From Cerioporus squamosus (Eukaryota; Basidiomycota; Agaricomycetes; Polyporales; Polyporaceae), in the NCBI GenBank assembly GCA_022592435.1, contig JABYQS010000142.1, positions 1 through 64,000 of the forward strand: a stretch of 64,000 bases of DNA. The letters run 5' to 3'. The stretch's first letter is position 1; each line of letters starts with the position of its first letter. Under the pieces are notes generated by a model, which saw only the letters and a list, made by a program, of their open reading frames with translations, was not told where the DNA came from and made no database searches. Below, one piece after another: positions 36,383 through 48,171 of this stretch. The translations under genes were made by a program, and so were the position numbers.

Positions 36383-39300
36383 ATGTCCGCCGAATCCTCC
36401 AAACGCTCCAACCTCATCGATGTGTACGCTTGCGAGACTCTCTTTCCTCCGAGGAACACTCTCTGACCCTCTTGGACGCAGGACGTACCAGTTTCTCCAC
36501 CACCAGCTCTCCGGACACTTCGAGGGGACCACGCTCGAGCAGCTCGCGGAAGTCATCAAGCCTCGCGTCAGCCAGCTCAAGAACATCTCAGAACCATATG
36601 GGAAGCCGTCGGACGCGTCAAAGAAGAAAATAGAGTCCGGGTCCGTGACTCTCCCCGACGGAGTTGTCTTGCGCGTGGAGGACACACACAAGGACTTCGT
36701 GCACGCGATCAGCACTCGGTTCGACATCGACCAGGTCCACGCTCTCGTCCTCTTTCGCGCTTTCTTCTACAATGAGGGCATCCCCGAGGCGGTGGCCTCT
36801 TCCCAAGGCCCTGCGATGGTGAAGGAGTTGGTGGATGCAATTACCCCGTTCTATTACTCGGAGCGGTTACACATCTTGCGTACGCTCATCCCTCTATTCC
36901 GCGCCGTCCAAAGTGCTTCTGATCCCCTACACGAGATTGCGGACGAGGTCATTCCCCGAATCGTCTCGGACGGCGCTGCGTTCGCGCAAACTCTTCTCGC
37001 CGAGTACTCGAAGAAGACGTATGCGGAGATGCCGGAAAATACGCGCGGGGATCCAAGGCAGGCAGCCATGTGGGCGAAGCAGAACACGAAGGAGCAACTG
37101 ATCCTGCTCGAGGTGCTGTTTTGGACGATGTGGGGGCACGCGTCTTGCAGTGGCCCTCTGGTGGCGCAGATCTACGAGACCGCGTACCAGACGCATTTGG
37201 GGTCGCAGCAACAAAACTCGACGCTCCTGCTCGACGAGGAGAGCGTGCAGCTCCTTCAGGATTGTGCAGCCATGTGGATCCTGATCACTGTCGAGGTACT
37301 AGAGCTCGAACGCTCGAACGAACCTGATGCCCTCGAGATTTCGGCGAACCCTGCGGACACGGATATCTACTGGAGTTCCCCGGAACATCTGAAGAAGATC
37401 CACCAGACTGTCATCTCCCAGGGGAACAGCAATTACGCGTGCACATACATCGCGTGGACTTGCATTCTCTCGCGCCTTGCGAAAGTGGCTCTGGGGCTGA
37501 AGGAGCTGCCTGACTCTTACAAGACCTTCTTCGACAGTCTCGTTTCGCAAGGCTCAGATACGTATTCGCAGGATGCCCAGCAAGCGGTTGCGCTCATGAC
37601 GAATATCGGGCTGAGCAGCGACGCGGGTTTGTTCCGCCTGTTGTTGACTCTCCTGACTACTTCCCCCCTCTTCGTTACCTCGGCGGCCTGGCGGACGGGT
37701 TCCACGGTGACGGACCCAAATGCGGTGGCTTATCGTTCGGTGCTGAAAGGTAAGAAAGCTAGTTATGAACCTGAACCATACTGGTCAGTTATGCCTAACC
37801 AACATACACAGGGTTGATCATATCTATTGTGGACCTTGTCCCCGTCGAGATGATACCCGACTTCGATGGGTTCCTCGAGGTTTGGATCGCCCTATTCGGT
37901 CGCAGCGAGCCTCAGTCCGTCGCAGGCATCACCCGCCAGTTCTGGGAAGCGGATTGGCATTGCGGAACCGCTCGTCGCGCAATCGTCGATGTCTCGCGTT
38001 CGAGGTTTCCGGTGCAAGTTAGACCGCTGCTCCGCCTCCTGCGTTCCCTCACTGCAACCGGCTACCTCGACACGGACCCGCTCTCTACGGTCGACCACGT
38101 GCTACCTACCGAGCAGCTCATGGAGGATCGCGAGCTCTGCGCTCGTGCTGTCTTCGCGTACTTCAACGAGCTCTCCACCTTCACACAAGTCATCCATACG
38201 AGCTCGTGTAGTGGAGCACACGCCCTTTACGAGAAGTTGCCAGATCGATACGGGTCGTCTTCCGCTAGCCCCGGACCCTCCTTTATGAACCTTCGTCCAA
38301 TCAGACTGCCCGGCGGATCCATCCTCCCCGCGAAGTCCGTCGGCCAGTTGCTCAGCACGGACGGTGGAGAGCTCATCGTTGTGGCCTGGCAGCACAAGCA
38401 CTCCGGATGGAAGCTGCTTCTCGAGCTTCTCACGGACTATGTCAACCGTCGCCGCATGCATGCCGGGGGAGGCGCATACAAGGACGTCTCCTTTGGCAGC
38501 CGCACCGTCAACCAACCTTTGACGCTCAAACTGGAGGATGTTGGAGTGGAGATGGACAGCACTGGAGATGAGAATATCATCATCGACGCCCTGGACCTTA
38601 TCCGGAGTGTCGTTCAGGACACTCCCGATCTCGCGCAGCAGCTCCTGGTGTCAATGGAGACCGGGGACCCTGTTGTCTCGCACACCATGACAGAGGCGCA
38701 ACCACCTGACCTCGTCCAGCTTACCACCATGATCCTCGAAGAGGCGTTGTCCCGCTCGACCAGTCAACACCACGTTGTCCCACGCACTCAGCTCATCACA
38801 TCTGCGATGAGTGTACTCACAGCACTCCTCGCCGTGCCGAGCTACTCTAACCGCGTCTGGCTGTACATCCGTTCGACGGTGTCGCTCTTCGGCTCGGATC
38901 GCGCCTTTGGGGTCGCCTCGCAAGTCCTTGCCGCCGAACGTCTTACTGGCCACTACACGATGACCCTGGCACTCCTTCACCTAGTGGACGCGTTGTTCAG
39001 TGAGGCGTCCTCTACGGTGCTGCTCGTCACGCAGCAGAATGCGAAGCTGCAACAGGTCAAAGAGGAGGTCCTCATGCGAGCCGCCAGATTTGTGCACTCG
39101 GAGATTTGGGTGGAGCATGCAGGTTGGAAGTACGCGCAACTCGGGGACCGCTTCGAGATAGGGCGTCGCGTCTCGTCGTTCTATACGCAGGTTTTCAAGC
39201 ACGCCTCTCCCCTTCTCAAAGATGCCCCTTTCGCGAAGTTGAGCAGCGCGATCGCAGACGCCTTGCTGTTCAAGGCGACGACATCCACCGTGAACCCACT

Positions 39301-42300
39301 GGTGACCTCTTTGGTTGCCGGTGCTTCAGTCTTCGTCGCGCTCTCCAACTCTCGTCGCTACGGTGACGCGCGGCGGCTCGTCTATCTGCTAGAAGCCCAA
39401 TTATCCCTTGCCCGGATCTTGCTCACCTACAAGCAACAGTCTCCTGGGTCTTCGAAAGTTTGCCTCCTAGAGCAGGCCCTCTGCAGCCGGGTGGGCGGAG
39501 GAACGTCTTTCGAAGGCAGCCAGACGAAGCTCAACCCCGTGGATGCCCTGGCTGCGTACGTGAAAGAGCGAGGAATGGGTACCATCATCCCAGTGGCCGC
39601 GATGCAAGTGCTTTTCGCGCTTTGCTCTTCCCTTTCCACTGCTGAAGGCTCCGCGGCTACGATCATCGGTCACCTTTCCGACCCCGAGGCTACCGTGTCC
39701 ACCATGGTCCGCATCGTTCAGCACCCCTACGACGACGCACTTCTACGTAGCGCGGTATGGAACTTCATCACGCTCGCGGTGGACAAGGAGCCAGCACTCG
39801 CTCGGCTCTTCGTCACGGGTCAGTTCCGCATGCCTAGCGTCAAGGGCAAGGAGAAGGCAGAGGATTCCGGCGGCGTGGCGAAGTCTGTAAGTGCACTCAA
39901 CGTCGCTTGCGATATGCTGGAGGAGTGGAAGGAGTTGTGGGAGAGCAACCCCAAGCTACTTGCATCACTCCTACGCTTCCTGGATGTCGTCTGGCAGCAC
40001 GGGCACGAGCACAAGCTGGTACTAGATCCCATTCGCAAGAACTCGAAATTTTTCGAGTACGTGGCCGGTATTGTGGCGGAGGAGCTTGGACCTACGCCCG
40101 ACAGCGCTACTGAGAGTTACGTCGTCGTCGACGGTGTAGCCCATTCAGATCATCATGAGGCGGTTTCCAACTACTCCTATCGCAGTGCAGTCAAGTCCCA
40201 CGCCGCGCATATACTCGCAGCGGACATCCGGATGCATCTACAATCCCAGGGCGGGAAGGCAAGCGAGGCGAACAAGGACAAACCCCCGAGCTACACGGCA
40301 ATCGCAGCCACATTGAGGTCCGAGGATCAGATGATGGAGCTCATCCCCGAGGCAGCTGCCAGCGCATACCACCCCGAACTCCATGACGACTTCGCAGAAC
40401 TACTACAGAGGCATTACCCCACCCTCTCTCTAGAACATCTGCAAGCCCAGGAACCGATCGTCGAACGCGAATACGGTGATGACTTCGCGTACTCTGTGGC
40501 TCTTGCGCGCTTTCGCCTTCAGTCATACATCTCGGACGACGAGGTGCAGGTCGAAGAAGCAGCTCGCAGCCTCCATACCATCAACCTCACTCTCTCCCTC
40601 GCACATGTGCAGACGACTTTGGCGGAGTCATGGCAATACCTCCTACTGCAGGTGGTACCGTACCTTCGGGGAGATGCCACTATACGTCCGTTCTTGCTCT
40701 CTCTAGCTGATTTACTCTCGAGGGACCTCGCCGCCGAGCGACGCTCTGGCGACATGATGTCCACTATCCACACGGCACGCATATCCCTGTTACTATCCTT
40801 GCTAGAGGTGGCCTGGTTCTCCACGGCGGACAAGAAGGAAGAGGTCGAACGATTCCTGGCTCTAGTGAAGAACGTTCGAGGCATTATACTAAACAGCGCT
40901 CAGTCTGCCGCGAAGTCCATCCTCGGGCAGGTCCCCATACCATTCCATCGACCTCTCTTACAAGTGCTCTACTTCTGCGCTCGTCACAGCAGGAGTCTTG
41001 CTCGACGTCCCAAAGCGCTCAATGCGGAGCAGCGGCTTGCGATCGCGGCATTGCTGGAAGCGACTCTTGTCTTCGTGGTCGATGGTCTTCGCATCACCTT
41101 CGACAGGGCACGTGTGCAGCTCGATCTGGACGTCGACCAGGATATGGAGTTGCTCGTCGCCGTCTTCGAACAATGTACACGACTAGATCTCAATCCCTCC
41201 CCGACTCTTTGGTTGACGCGCTGTCAGGAGACTGATGTCGTCCGGGCCAGTCTCCAGCTCTTCAGCCGTATGGATATCGTGGGTCTCTCCGACATCGCAC
41301 TCTTGCGGACCCGAAAACAACCACTCTACACTCCTCATGTCCTCACGTTTCACATGGCGATGGCCGGCATCACACCTGCTGCGGAGAGACTTGCTAGCGA
41401 GGGTCTCCTCGTGGCGTACATCGAGAACGCGATTAGCAACGCAATCCGCCAGGGCAACATCGATGTAACAATTCCCGAGCTGCCAGGGCAACAAAGCCCG
41501 GCTCATCGTGCATATTGCTCCATGCTAGCTATAGTCGCGGGTGTCTCGACAGCCATCGGGAAGCACGGCCAGTTCTTCGAATCTGAAGTATGCGGCTTGC
41601 TGCAGTTCTACGGCGAGCAGATCCATCGAGCTCTGTCGTGGACGATTGACGACCCTCTCACTCTTCCTCTCCTGGAAGAGATCGAGCAAGTGGCAATCCT
41701 CTACGCCGCCGTCGCACAGGGCTCTGCCACGAGTTCGAACGAGGCCGTCAAGCGGGTTCTGCATTCCTTCACTACAGACGCGCTGTTGCTACTTCAACAG
41801 CTGAACTACGCGCTCACGCACCCCAACCACCTCGCGAGCCTCTTCGAACCGATTACTGCGGATGAGCGGACAAGGTTCGAGGCAGACAGGACGTCCTCAT
41901 CAGTCAGGACACCGTCTGAAGCGGTCGATCCCATGAGACGGCCGTTCCTTGCACGTCTCGTCCACCGCCTATACCGGCTGTCTGGTACGCTCCTGTCTGC
42001 CTTGATCGATATCAGCGGTGCAGAGACCGTCCTTCTCGGAGAGCCAGAAGACTGGCAAGTGTCGCAGGCACTGATTGTGCCAGTGAGTACCTGTTTGACG
42101 CACTCGTCTGCTTCCATGCTAACGTAATTGCCAGCACTCTAAAGTCGTCCTTGGAGAGCCAGCGTCGCTGGGAACGTTGCTCGAGCTCGGGAACTGCTCG
42201 CTCGACATCCTGCGGCTTCTTGTGGACCGCCCACCGACACAAGCCTTGACACCAGCGACGGCTACTGATAAAGCACTGGACGTGCGAGACACCGTGGCTG

Positions 42301-42659
42301 TGACGCGGAGGAATCTCGAAGCAGCACTGCTATACGCTGTCACGCAATTGGCGATGTGGCTCTCCAAGCCCGAGTTCGACGGGCCATCTAACGAGGGTGA
42401 TGGCGACGAGATGTTGGTGGAGGGGCAGCCGACGGATGCTGCTTCACTAAAAGAACGGAGGGCGCTCAAGGCGTCGATGACGATGGCGGAGCGGTTGCGG
42501 AGAGGGATGAAGGGCGAGATGGCGGCGGACTTGCAAGCATTGCTGAACAAGGGGAAGCCGGTGATGGCCAAGAGTGCGGCGGTTCTGGGCGAGAAGGATG
42601 TGGATTTGACGCAAGTGTTGTCGTTCTTCGTGCAGGAGCGCATATCTGTTTCGTCATAG
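36383..42659 (+). CDS. NUP188: Nucleoporin Nup188-type, inner ring scaffold
   Basis: A large alpha-solenoid protein of the nuclear pore inner ring. Exon 1 (36383 to about 36422) encodes MSAESSKRSNLID and is spliced to VTYQFLHHQLSGHFEG. A 1.3-kb exon follows, then a 4.3-kb exon starting GLIISIVDLVPVEM (junction AAA G/GG near 37751-37811), and a last exon from about 42135 to the TAG at 42657-42659. The total is about 2,040 residues, near the known size. Recognisable blocks are KKKIESGSVTLPDGVVLRVE, VHALVLFRAFFYNEGI, LASLLRFLDVVWQHGHEHK and the C-terminal DLTQVLSFFVQERISV. It is helical throughout, without FG repeats. Nup192/205 is the main alternative; the early block and overall layout favour Nup188. 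Confidence 0.83.
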
Positions 42660-43008
42660 GCGGTTTCTAGTACGTACTCTGACGTCCTACGTAGTCTTTA
42701 TATATGATGCTCTCGTGCTTAGTACCTCGCATAGCTCTTTTCGAAAATGTAACCATGTCACCCCAATTCTCGCCATGACTGCTCGCGAACAAGCAAGCGT
42801 ACGTAGTCGAGTACAAGTTGCAAGTGCAGGTTCCCCAAATGTTTGTTCGGTCGAGGCTTGGGGCTATCAGGGGTTATCGTGGTCCGGTTTACCAGTCAAG
42901 TAGCGGTAAGCATCGCGTCTTCTGTTTGTCAGAAGAGTGCTCAACATGTTCATATTGTCAGGTAAATACGAAGTGCGGACCAAACAACCATGTCCCTACA
43001 GTCGTGGC
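42660..43008. other. Convergent intergenic region
   Basis: About 350 bp between Nup188 and the first dioxygenase gene. No feature recognised beyond probable 3' UTRs. Confidence 0.45.
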
Positions 43009-43999
43009 TCAAAGCACGCTAAGCTTCAGCTCATGGCGTGCAACGGCCACAACATCCCGCCCGATATCGTGCTTCTTTAGCATCTCATTCCACCATCGCA
43101 CACGTTCAGCCGTGTCCACATCGTCTGCAGGTAACTCGGGGAACTCTGGGAAGTGTTCTCCATGGTTCACACCAGGAATGGACCAGGTAGTAGCCATGTT
43201 CTTGAAGGGAACGGGTCGTGCATACGACGCACTGCGTAAATCATGAACGGCAATCAATGATCTGCGCACAACAAGCAATGCTCGGCGAGGATGCACGTAC
43301 AAGTCTCCAGCGAGCTGCCCAGCGTCGTTCCTAGGACAGATATACACTTGCGTCGTGATGGGCACATGCTTCCCGGGTATGCCTGACACGATAACGTGCA
43401 TGTGGCTCTTGCGTACCCCTAACAGCGGCGCACCGTAGTCAGACGGTCGCACAGTGAGGATCTCGACGTGGCCATGCGCGTCCGTCCTCGCCTTCCCGCG
43501 GAGTGTCCAGGACGCGAAGTAGTAGTCTCCGTTCGAGTCCGCCTGCCAGCAGTCGAGGAGAGCGTTCGGGACAGGGTTTCCCTTGACGTCCTTGACGTCC
43601 ATGATGAACAGGAAGGGTCCATCCCCTGTGTCATGTCTGTGAGCGGTCTCTTCAGTGTCTAGCGAGTGAGTATGTGCTTACTCTCCATGAGTTCTTGAGA
43701 CGCAAGCACCATTTTCCCGTCATCGAACTGGCGCAGCGGCGCGCTGAGTATGTAGAACGGGCCTTCGGGTAAGAGTCACGCTTCTGCATCAGCATTTGGT
43801 ACATTCGACTGTCGGTCGCAATGTCTGCGTACTTACCTTCGACATCGTCTAGCTCGTTTCTCCCCTTAAACAACCTCCACGTAAGAGGGTTGTCCACCAT
43901 CACCATCACCCATGCCGACCGTGCGAAGCTGAGCAGCCGTGTGAAGAGGCTCACGGGAACGTAAGGTGCCCAGTCTGCGGCTGTGGAGACTTGAGCCAT
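43009..43999 (-). CDS. Intradiol ring-cleavage dioxygenase, copy A
   Basis: A non-haem Fe(III) enzyme of the catechol/hydroxyquinol 1,2-dioxygenase family, cleaving between the hydroxyls of aromatic diols. The ATG at 43999 opens MAQVSTAADWAPYVPVSLF. Four exons join to about 255 residues. EGPFYILSAPL marks the domain start. All four iron ligands expected from the family are visible: Tyr in SNGDYYF, Tyr in RPSDYG, and two His in KSHMHVIV. The N-terminal 50 residues contain a hydrophobic stretch (SLFTRLLSFARSAWVMVMVD) instead of the usual helical linker domain of classical catechol dioxygenases. The substrate cannot be told from sequence. It is a tandem paralogue of the gene at 44794-45743, same strand, with a TATA motif 130 bp upstream. 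Confidence 0.88.
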
Positions 44000-44793
44000 A
44001 ATCGATGAAGCCTGCGTCGCCGTGGTCACTTGGGGAAGCCAAGAAAGAAAGAGCTGGACGTTTGACGTACAGTAGTATGTCGCGATGGGAGACGGGACAG
44101 AGAGTTGCTTCCCGCAGTCTAACTTGGGTGTATATAGTGGCCACGCTGGTCACGCTCTTGCGCATATCAATAGGGGTGTAAGCGACAATGTGAGATGTGA
44201 GAATAGAGTGCCGGTCTTGTGTTCTGCTCGAGCCTCGCCTGCCCTGCATTATAGTCAGCACCGGACTGCCCGCGGCAACTGAGCTTGATAGTCGACGACA
44301 GTTGGAGCCACTTACTGTATTGCATGTTAGTCGACCACAGTGCTGGTCCTGTGATAGCAGGCTCCGCCGCAGCGGCTGGGGCGACCCTTGAGAAGCGAAT
44401 CCTGGTCTTTGTAACCGTTCGTAACGCAAAGCTTCTCTTGGCCGATATTGTCGGGCGGTTGAACGAAAGAAGTTCGCCCACGCATTGTTTCCGCAAATCA
44501 CGCTGACGAGGTCGAACAGGCGACCTTCAGACTTACGGTGAATTCTCCGCAACCAAAGATAGTCATGTAGCAAGGGTCCAGGCTGAATGAATGCTAGAGG
44601 ATAAAGTATGTATAGCCGTTGAGTAGCTTTGCATACGTCGGGGCATCGCGGAGATGACATCGTAGGAGACCCGCACATCCACATCGAATATGATCCATCC
44701 ACAGTCATACATCCTCGATCCACCTAACCTCATTGTTATTCCAGATCCTGTACGCCGCTGAACAGAACATACCTGTGCAAATCTGACGGAGGG
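44000..44793. other. Intergenic region between the dioxygenase pair
   Basis: About 790 bp holding the promoter of copy A and the 3' UTR of copy B. A TATA motif is the only recognised signal; there are no coding remnants of a third copy. Confidence 0.45.
44131..44136 (-). promoter_or_regulatory. TATA box of dioxygenase A
   Basis: TATATA (CACTATATACACC on the minus strand) about 135 bp before the ATG at 43999. Its placement is comparable to the TATA box of the paralogue. Confidence 0.45.
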
Positions 44794-45743
44794 TCAAGCA
44801 GTCAACGTGATCTTGTGCTGCGCCACCGCCGTAACCTCCCGCTCTACACCGCGCTCCTTCAGCTTGCCACTCCAGTATCCAACCTGCTTCAAGAGATCGA
44901 CCTGTTCGGAAGGCAGGGCAGGAAATGCGTGCTTTCTGGTCCCATTCTCCGCAGCTGGGATGGCCCAACAGATCACCATGTTAGCATCCGGGCGACGCCG
45001 ATAGTAGTTCGCGCTGCGAGGCCGACAGCAAACGTCAGTCACGATGTCGCTCACTAGTATGCTGGCACCATTACGCACAGGTCGCGACTGAGATGGCCCA
45101 GTTCGTTCCCAGGGCATACGTAGGCCTGCGTCGTCATCGACTTGTGCACGCCCTTGGTGCCATGGACGATGATATGCAGATGGCCGGAACGGCTTCTGTA
45201 GGCTCCCGGCTCGATGGTCAACACCTCGACGCGTCCCTGGGCATCGGCCGTCACTTTGCCGCGGAGGGTGTAGAATGAAAAGTAGTAGCTGCCACCGCTG
45301 TCGGCTTGCCAGCAATCGAGGGTCGCGTAGGGCACGGGGTCGCCTTTCGTGTCTTTAACGTCGAAGACGAACAGGAAAGGACCCCACTCTGTGCAAGATC
45401 GCGGTGAGTCTGAGCCGTCAGATAGAGGGGCGAATTTGAGCCTACTGTTCAGTAAGTCAACAGACGCGAGGACTCCTTTCCCCTCGTCCACCTGCACCGA
45501 CGGGCTGCCCACGACGTAGAAGGGGCCTGCAGACGTTGAGAGTCAGTGAAGTGCCCCAGGGTCTGTCACGGCATACGTGCCTTCCACGTCATCAAGTATG
45601 TTTGCGCCGCGCAGACCGAAGTACCACAAGAACGGGTTGTCGACGACCAGCATAACCCACATGGACCGTAAAGCGGAGAACAGCCGTACGAAGATGCTGG
45701 TGCCGACATATGGTGCCCAGCCCGTAATGGTCGAAACTGTCAT
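44794..45743 (-). CDS. Intradiol ring-cleavage dioxygenase, copy B
   Basis: Tandem paralogue of copy A, with the same exon plan. The ATG at 45743 gives MTVSTITGWAPYVGTSIFVR, followed by the shared N-terminal signature FSALRSMWVMLVVDNPFLW and DDVEG. An intron follows, then GPFYVVGSPSVQVDEG. The iron ligands are in place: Tyr in SGGSYYF, Tyr in EPGAYRS, and two His in SGHLHIIV. The C-terminal exon resumes at RSANYYRRRPDANMVICWAI and ends KITLTA. The two copies share clear motif identity but have diverged along their length, so this is not a recent duplication. A TATA box and a Zn-cluster-like site lie upstream, hinting at inducible expression. Confidence 0.88.
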
Positions 45744-45847
45744 TGTCGAGGCGGAGCGCAAGTGAAGTTCCGTTGTTGAGGGATATGATCGTCACTGCTG
45801 AGCCAGGGAGGAAGTTGAGTAGGAAGCAAGGGCGATCTATCCTCCGT

Positions 45848-45855
45848 CTTATATA
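45848..45855 (-). promoter_or_regulatory. TATA box of dioxygenase B
   Basis: TATATAAG on the minus strand, about 105 bp before the ATG at 45743. It matches the TATA consensus perfectly. Confidence 0.6.
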
Positions 45856-46119
45856 CGCGCATAGTACTCTTGCCGACGTACTCGCAGAGCGTTGTCTCGT
45901 AACGCAGAGATCAGTCGGCCCATGGAAACCAGTTTAGTTGCGATCGAGGACTTGGAAGGTGATGCGGCAGGTCCAGGTCACGGTCAGCCGTGTCATTGCC
46001 ATTACTAGGACACGCACCTATGACAGTGATGGAACGTCCCTCAGACGGGATTGCACGCACTTGTATCCCAAACAGGATTTGCTTGGAGGGAGGTTTGCCT
46101 GGGCATCAGGCCAGCGTGC

Positions 46120-46161
46120 ACCGCAGATTCCACGGTCAGTACCGCAGATTCCACGGGCAGC
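46120..46161. repeat. 21-bp tandem duplication with CGG-N6-CCG
   Basis: Two adjacent units, ACCGCAGATTCCACGG(T/G)CAG(T/C), differing at two positions. The junction creates CGG-TCAGTA-CCG (46133-46144), the inverted-triplet layout bound by fungal Zn2Cys6 factors. It lies about 380 bp upstream of dioxygenase B. The binding role is inference. Confidence 0.55.
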
Positions 46162-46475
46162 GACAGTGGGGTCCTGTGTGAGAAGGGTTTCTCAAGCTGC
46201 ACTGTCAGTGAATAGACAGATGAGTCAAGCTGTGGCAAAGCAGCATAAGCCTGTCCGCGTAATCGAGGCGACAATAGGTTGGATAGTGAAGTCACCGTCG
46301 CCGCAGTCCTGGAACGCATATCGGTGAACTGGTGCCGCCCAAAACAAAACTATCTGTGCACGGCGTCGCATATTACAGAGCAAGACGCACTGCCATCAGC
46401 ATGCTCACGGCAAGGTTGGCCGTTTCAGCGAAGGTGGTGCTCTAGCATTGAAGTGAAGACGCAAACAGAAAGTAC

Positions 46476-47931
46476 CTAAGACACTCTGGTCAAAACGTCT
46501 GCGCCGACATCGGTAATAAGCACCATATGCTCAGCCTGTGCGGCTCGAGCGCAGTTCTGTACATATGAACATCAATGAGCTAAGCACGTAAGCAGCGTCG
46601 GACACATACTTCTGTTGATACTGTCCACCCGTCCGGGTATGTCACGGCCGAAGAATCATCACCTTGCACAATCGCAGGCTGCCGTACAAGCGAGGTCAAT
46701 CGCAACAGTACTTATACTTTGGGAGTGAGCACACTGACCTCGATGGTGAAACAATCTCCGGGCTCCATCACACCCGGCTCGTCATTCACTGCGTCGACTC
46801 GGATCAACTCACTGTACGTGCCCATAACCATAGGCAAGCGTACCTCCATGGTATATCCAAGGCTGGCGGTGGAATTCGCGTCCAATGCCATGACCAGAAA
46901 ACATAGAAGCGACCGAGTAATCCTTGTCCCCCAATACCTCATGGATTGCCTGAGCGATGCTCTTGAATGGGCGTCCAGGTCCACAAGCAGTGATACCCGC
47001 TTCAAGCGCAGCTTCCGTGAGGTCCACAAGCTCTCGGCCTTTTTCGTCCTATACCATTGGTCAGCGCACCGACATCCTATCGCTCAATGCCAGCGTATGC
47101 ACGTACGACATCACCAACAAGGAACGTCCTCGAGGTATCTCCATGGAATCCGTCCAAGTAAACCGTGACATCCACGTTCACGATGTCTCCATCCTGCAAG
47201 GGCCGGCTACGCGCAGCGTCGGTGCTGTGAGGGCCTGCTTGACAGTCATGCGGGGAGCGGGCTCAACTCGTCTGGGATGCCGTGCGTGATGATGTTGTTC
47301 ACGCTTGTGCAGCACGACTTGGGGAAGCCCTTGTAGAGCAGCGGGGACGGGTACGCGCCGTGCGCGAGGATGAACTCGTGTACCTCGGCGTCGATCTCGT
47401 CTGTCGTGCGGCCAACCTGTTGGTCTTCAGTGAGTTGGCTCGCCTGCAGCTTCGTATGTGCGGCGGAAGCTTCAATGGCCTCGAGAAGCGGGTACGTACC
47501 TGGGTTAAAGTACCCGCGAACTGCAGAGTCCTTGCAGCAAGCTGCGCTGCCCTCCTCAGCCGAGCCAAGTCCTCCACGTCCGTGATGAGCTTTCGCGCCG
47601 TCGCAGCAGGTCCTTCCAAGGAGGTGGCTGCGTCAGGGTTCACCGGGTCAGGTACATACGGCGGTCTGCGAATCTGCGGAGGCACTCCGCGAGGGATGAT
47701 ATGCGACGTTCCAAAGACGAACGGCTCTTCAGGAAGTATCACATCGTAATAACCATAGCGCAGATCGTGTTCCGAGGGCTCTGGCAGTGTCTGCTCAGGT
47801 TCGTGGCTTGCAGTCGAGATAGCAGCATTGTGTCGCTTGAAGTAGGGCGGTGGTAATCGTGTCGAAGTTGCTGGTATGCGAGAGTTCGATGCACATGCAA
47901 GCGGACGAGACAGAGAGCGAAGAAAGCGCAT
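46476..47931 (-). CDS. Methionine aminopeptidase type 1, probably mitochondrial
   Basis: Removes the initiator methionine from new proteins. The ATG at 47931 opens [20 protein letters not shown], rich in Arg and Ser and without acidic residues, as in a mitochondrial presequence. The catalytic domain follows across several introns: [57 protein letters not shown]. The metal ligands are all visible: two Asp in [20 protein letters not shown], His in GHGIGREFH, Glu in CFTIE, and Glu in [11 protein letters not shown]. The last two exons ([20 protein letters not shown] and [18 protein letters not shown]) end at a TAG at 46476-46478. The organelle is inferred from the N-terminus alone. Confidence 0.88.
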
Positions 47932-48171
47932 CAACGGAGGAATCAGCAGAGGTCTGTCAAGAGCAGGGTGGACCGGACGATGGTGGTGGTTTACAACGAA
48001 GGGACCGCCGGCAAGCGCCATTATGCGACCTGAGGCCTGAGGCCTCAAATTGGGCATCCAAGGGAACATTATAGCGTACGAAAGCTAGCGATACATCGAA
48101 CACACATCACAGCAAGAACGACTCGTGAACATGCAGACGAAGCAGGAGAATGTCCGTCATCCGATGATGAC
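47932..48171. promoter_or_regulatory. Promoter of the methionine aminopeptidase gene
   Basis: 240 bp between the TAF4 stop and the aminopeptidase ATG. It contains a GGCCTGAGGCCTGAGGCCTC run at 48030-48049. No TATA box is seen. Confidence 0.35.

Larger units (their letters stand above)
45744..46475. other. Intergenic region upstream of dioxygenase B
   Basis: About 730 bp between the methionine aminopeptidase stop and the dioxygenase B start. Holds a TATA box and a 21-bp tandem duplication with a CGG-N6-CCG site. No gene recognised. Confidence 0.5.

Noticed and set aside
43009..47931. Dioxygenases plus aminopeptidase as a metabolic gene cluster
   Set aside because: No transporter, regulator or further catabolic enzyme is adjacent; only the dioxygenase pair is related.
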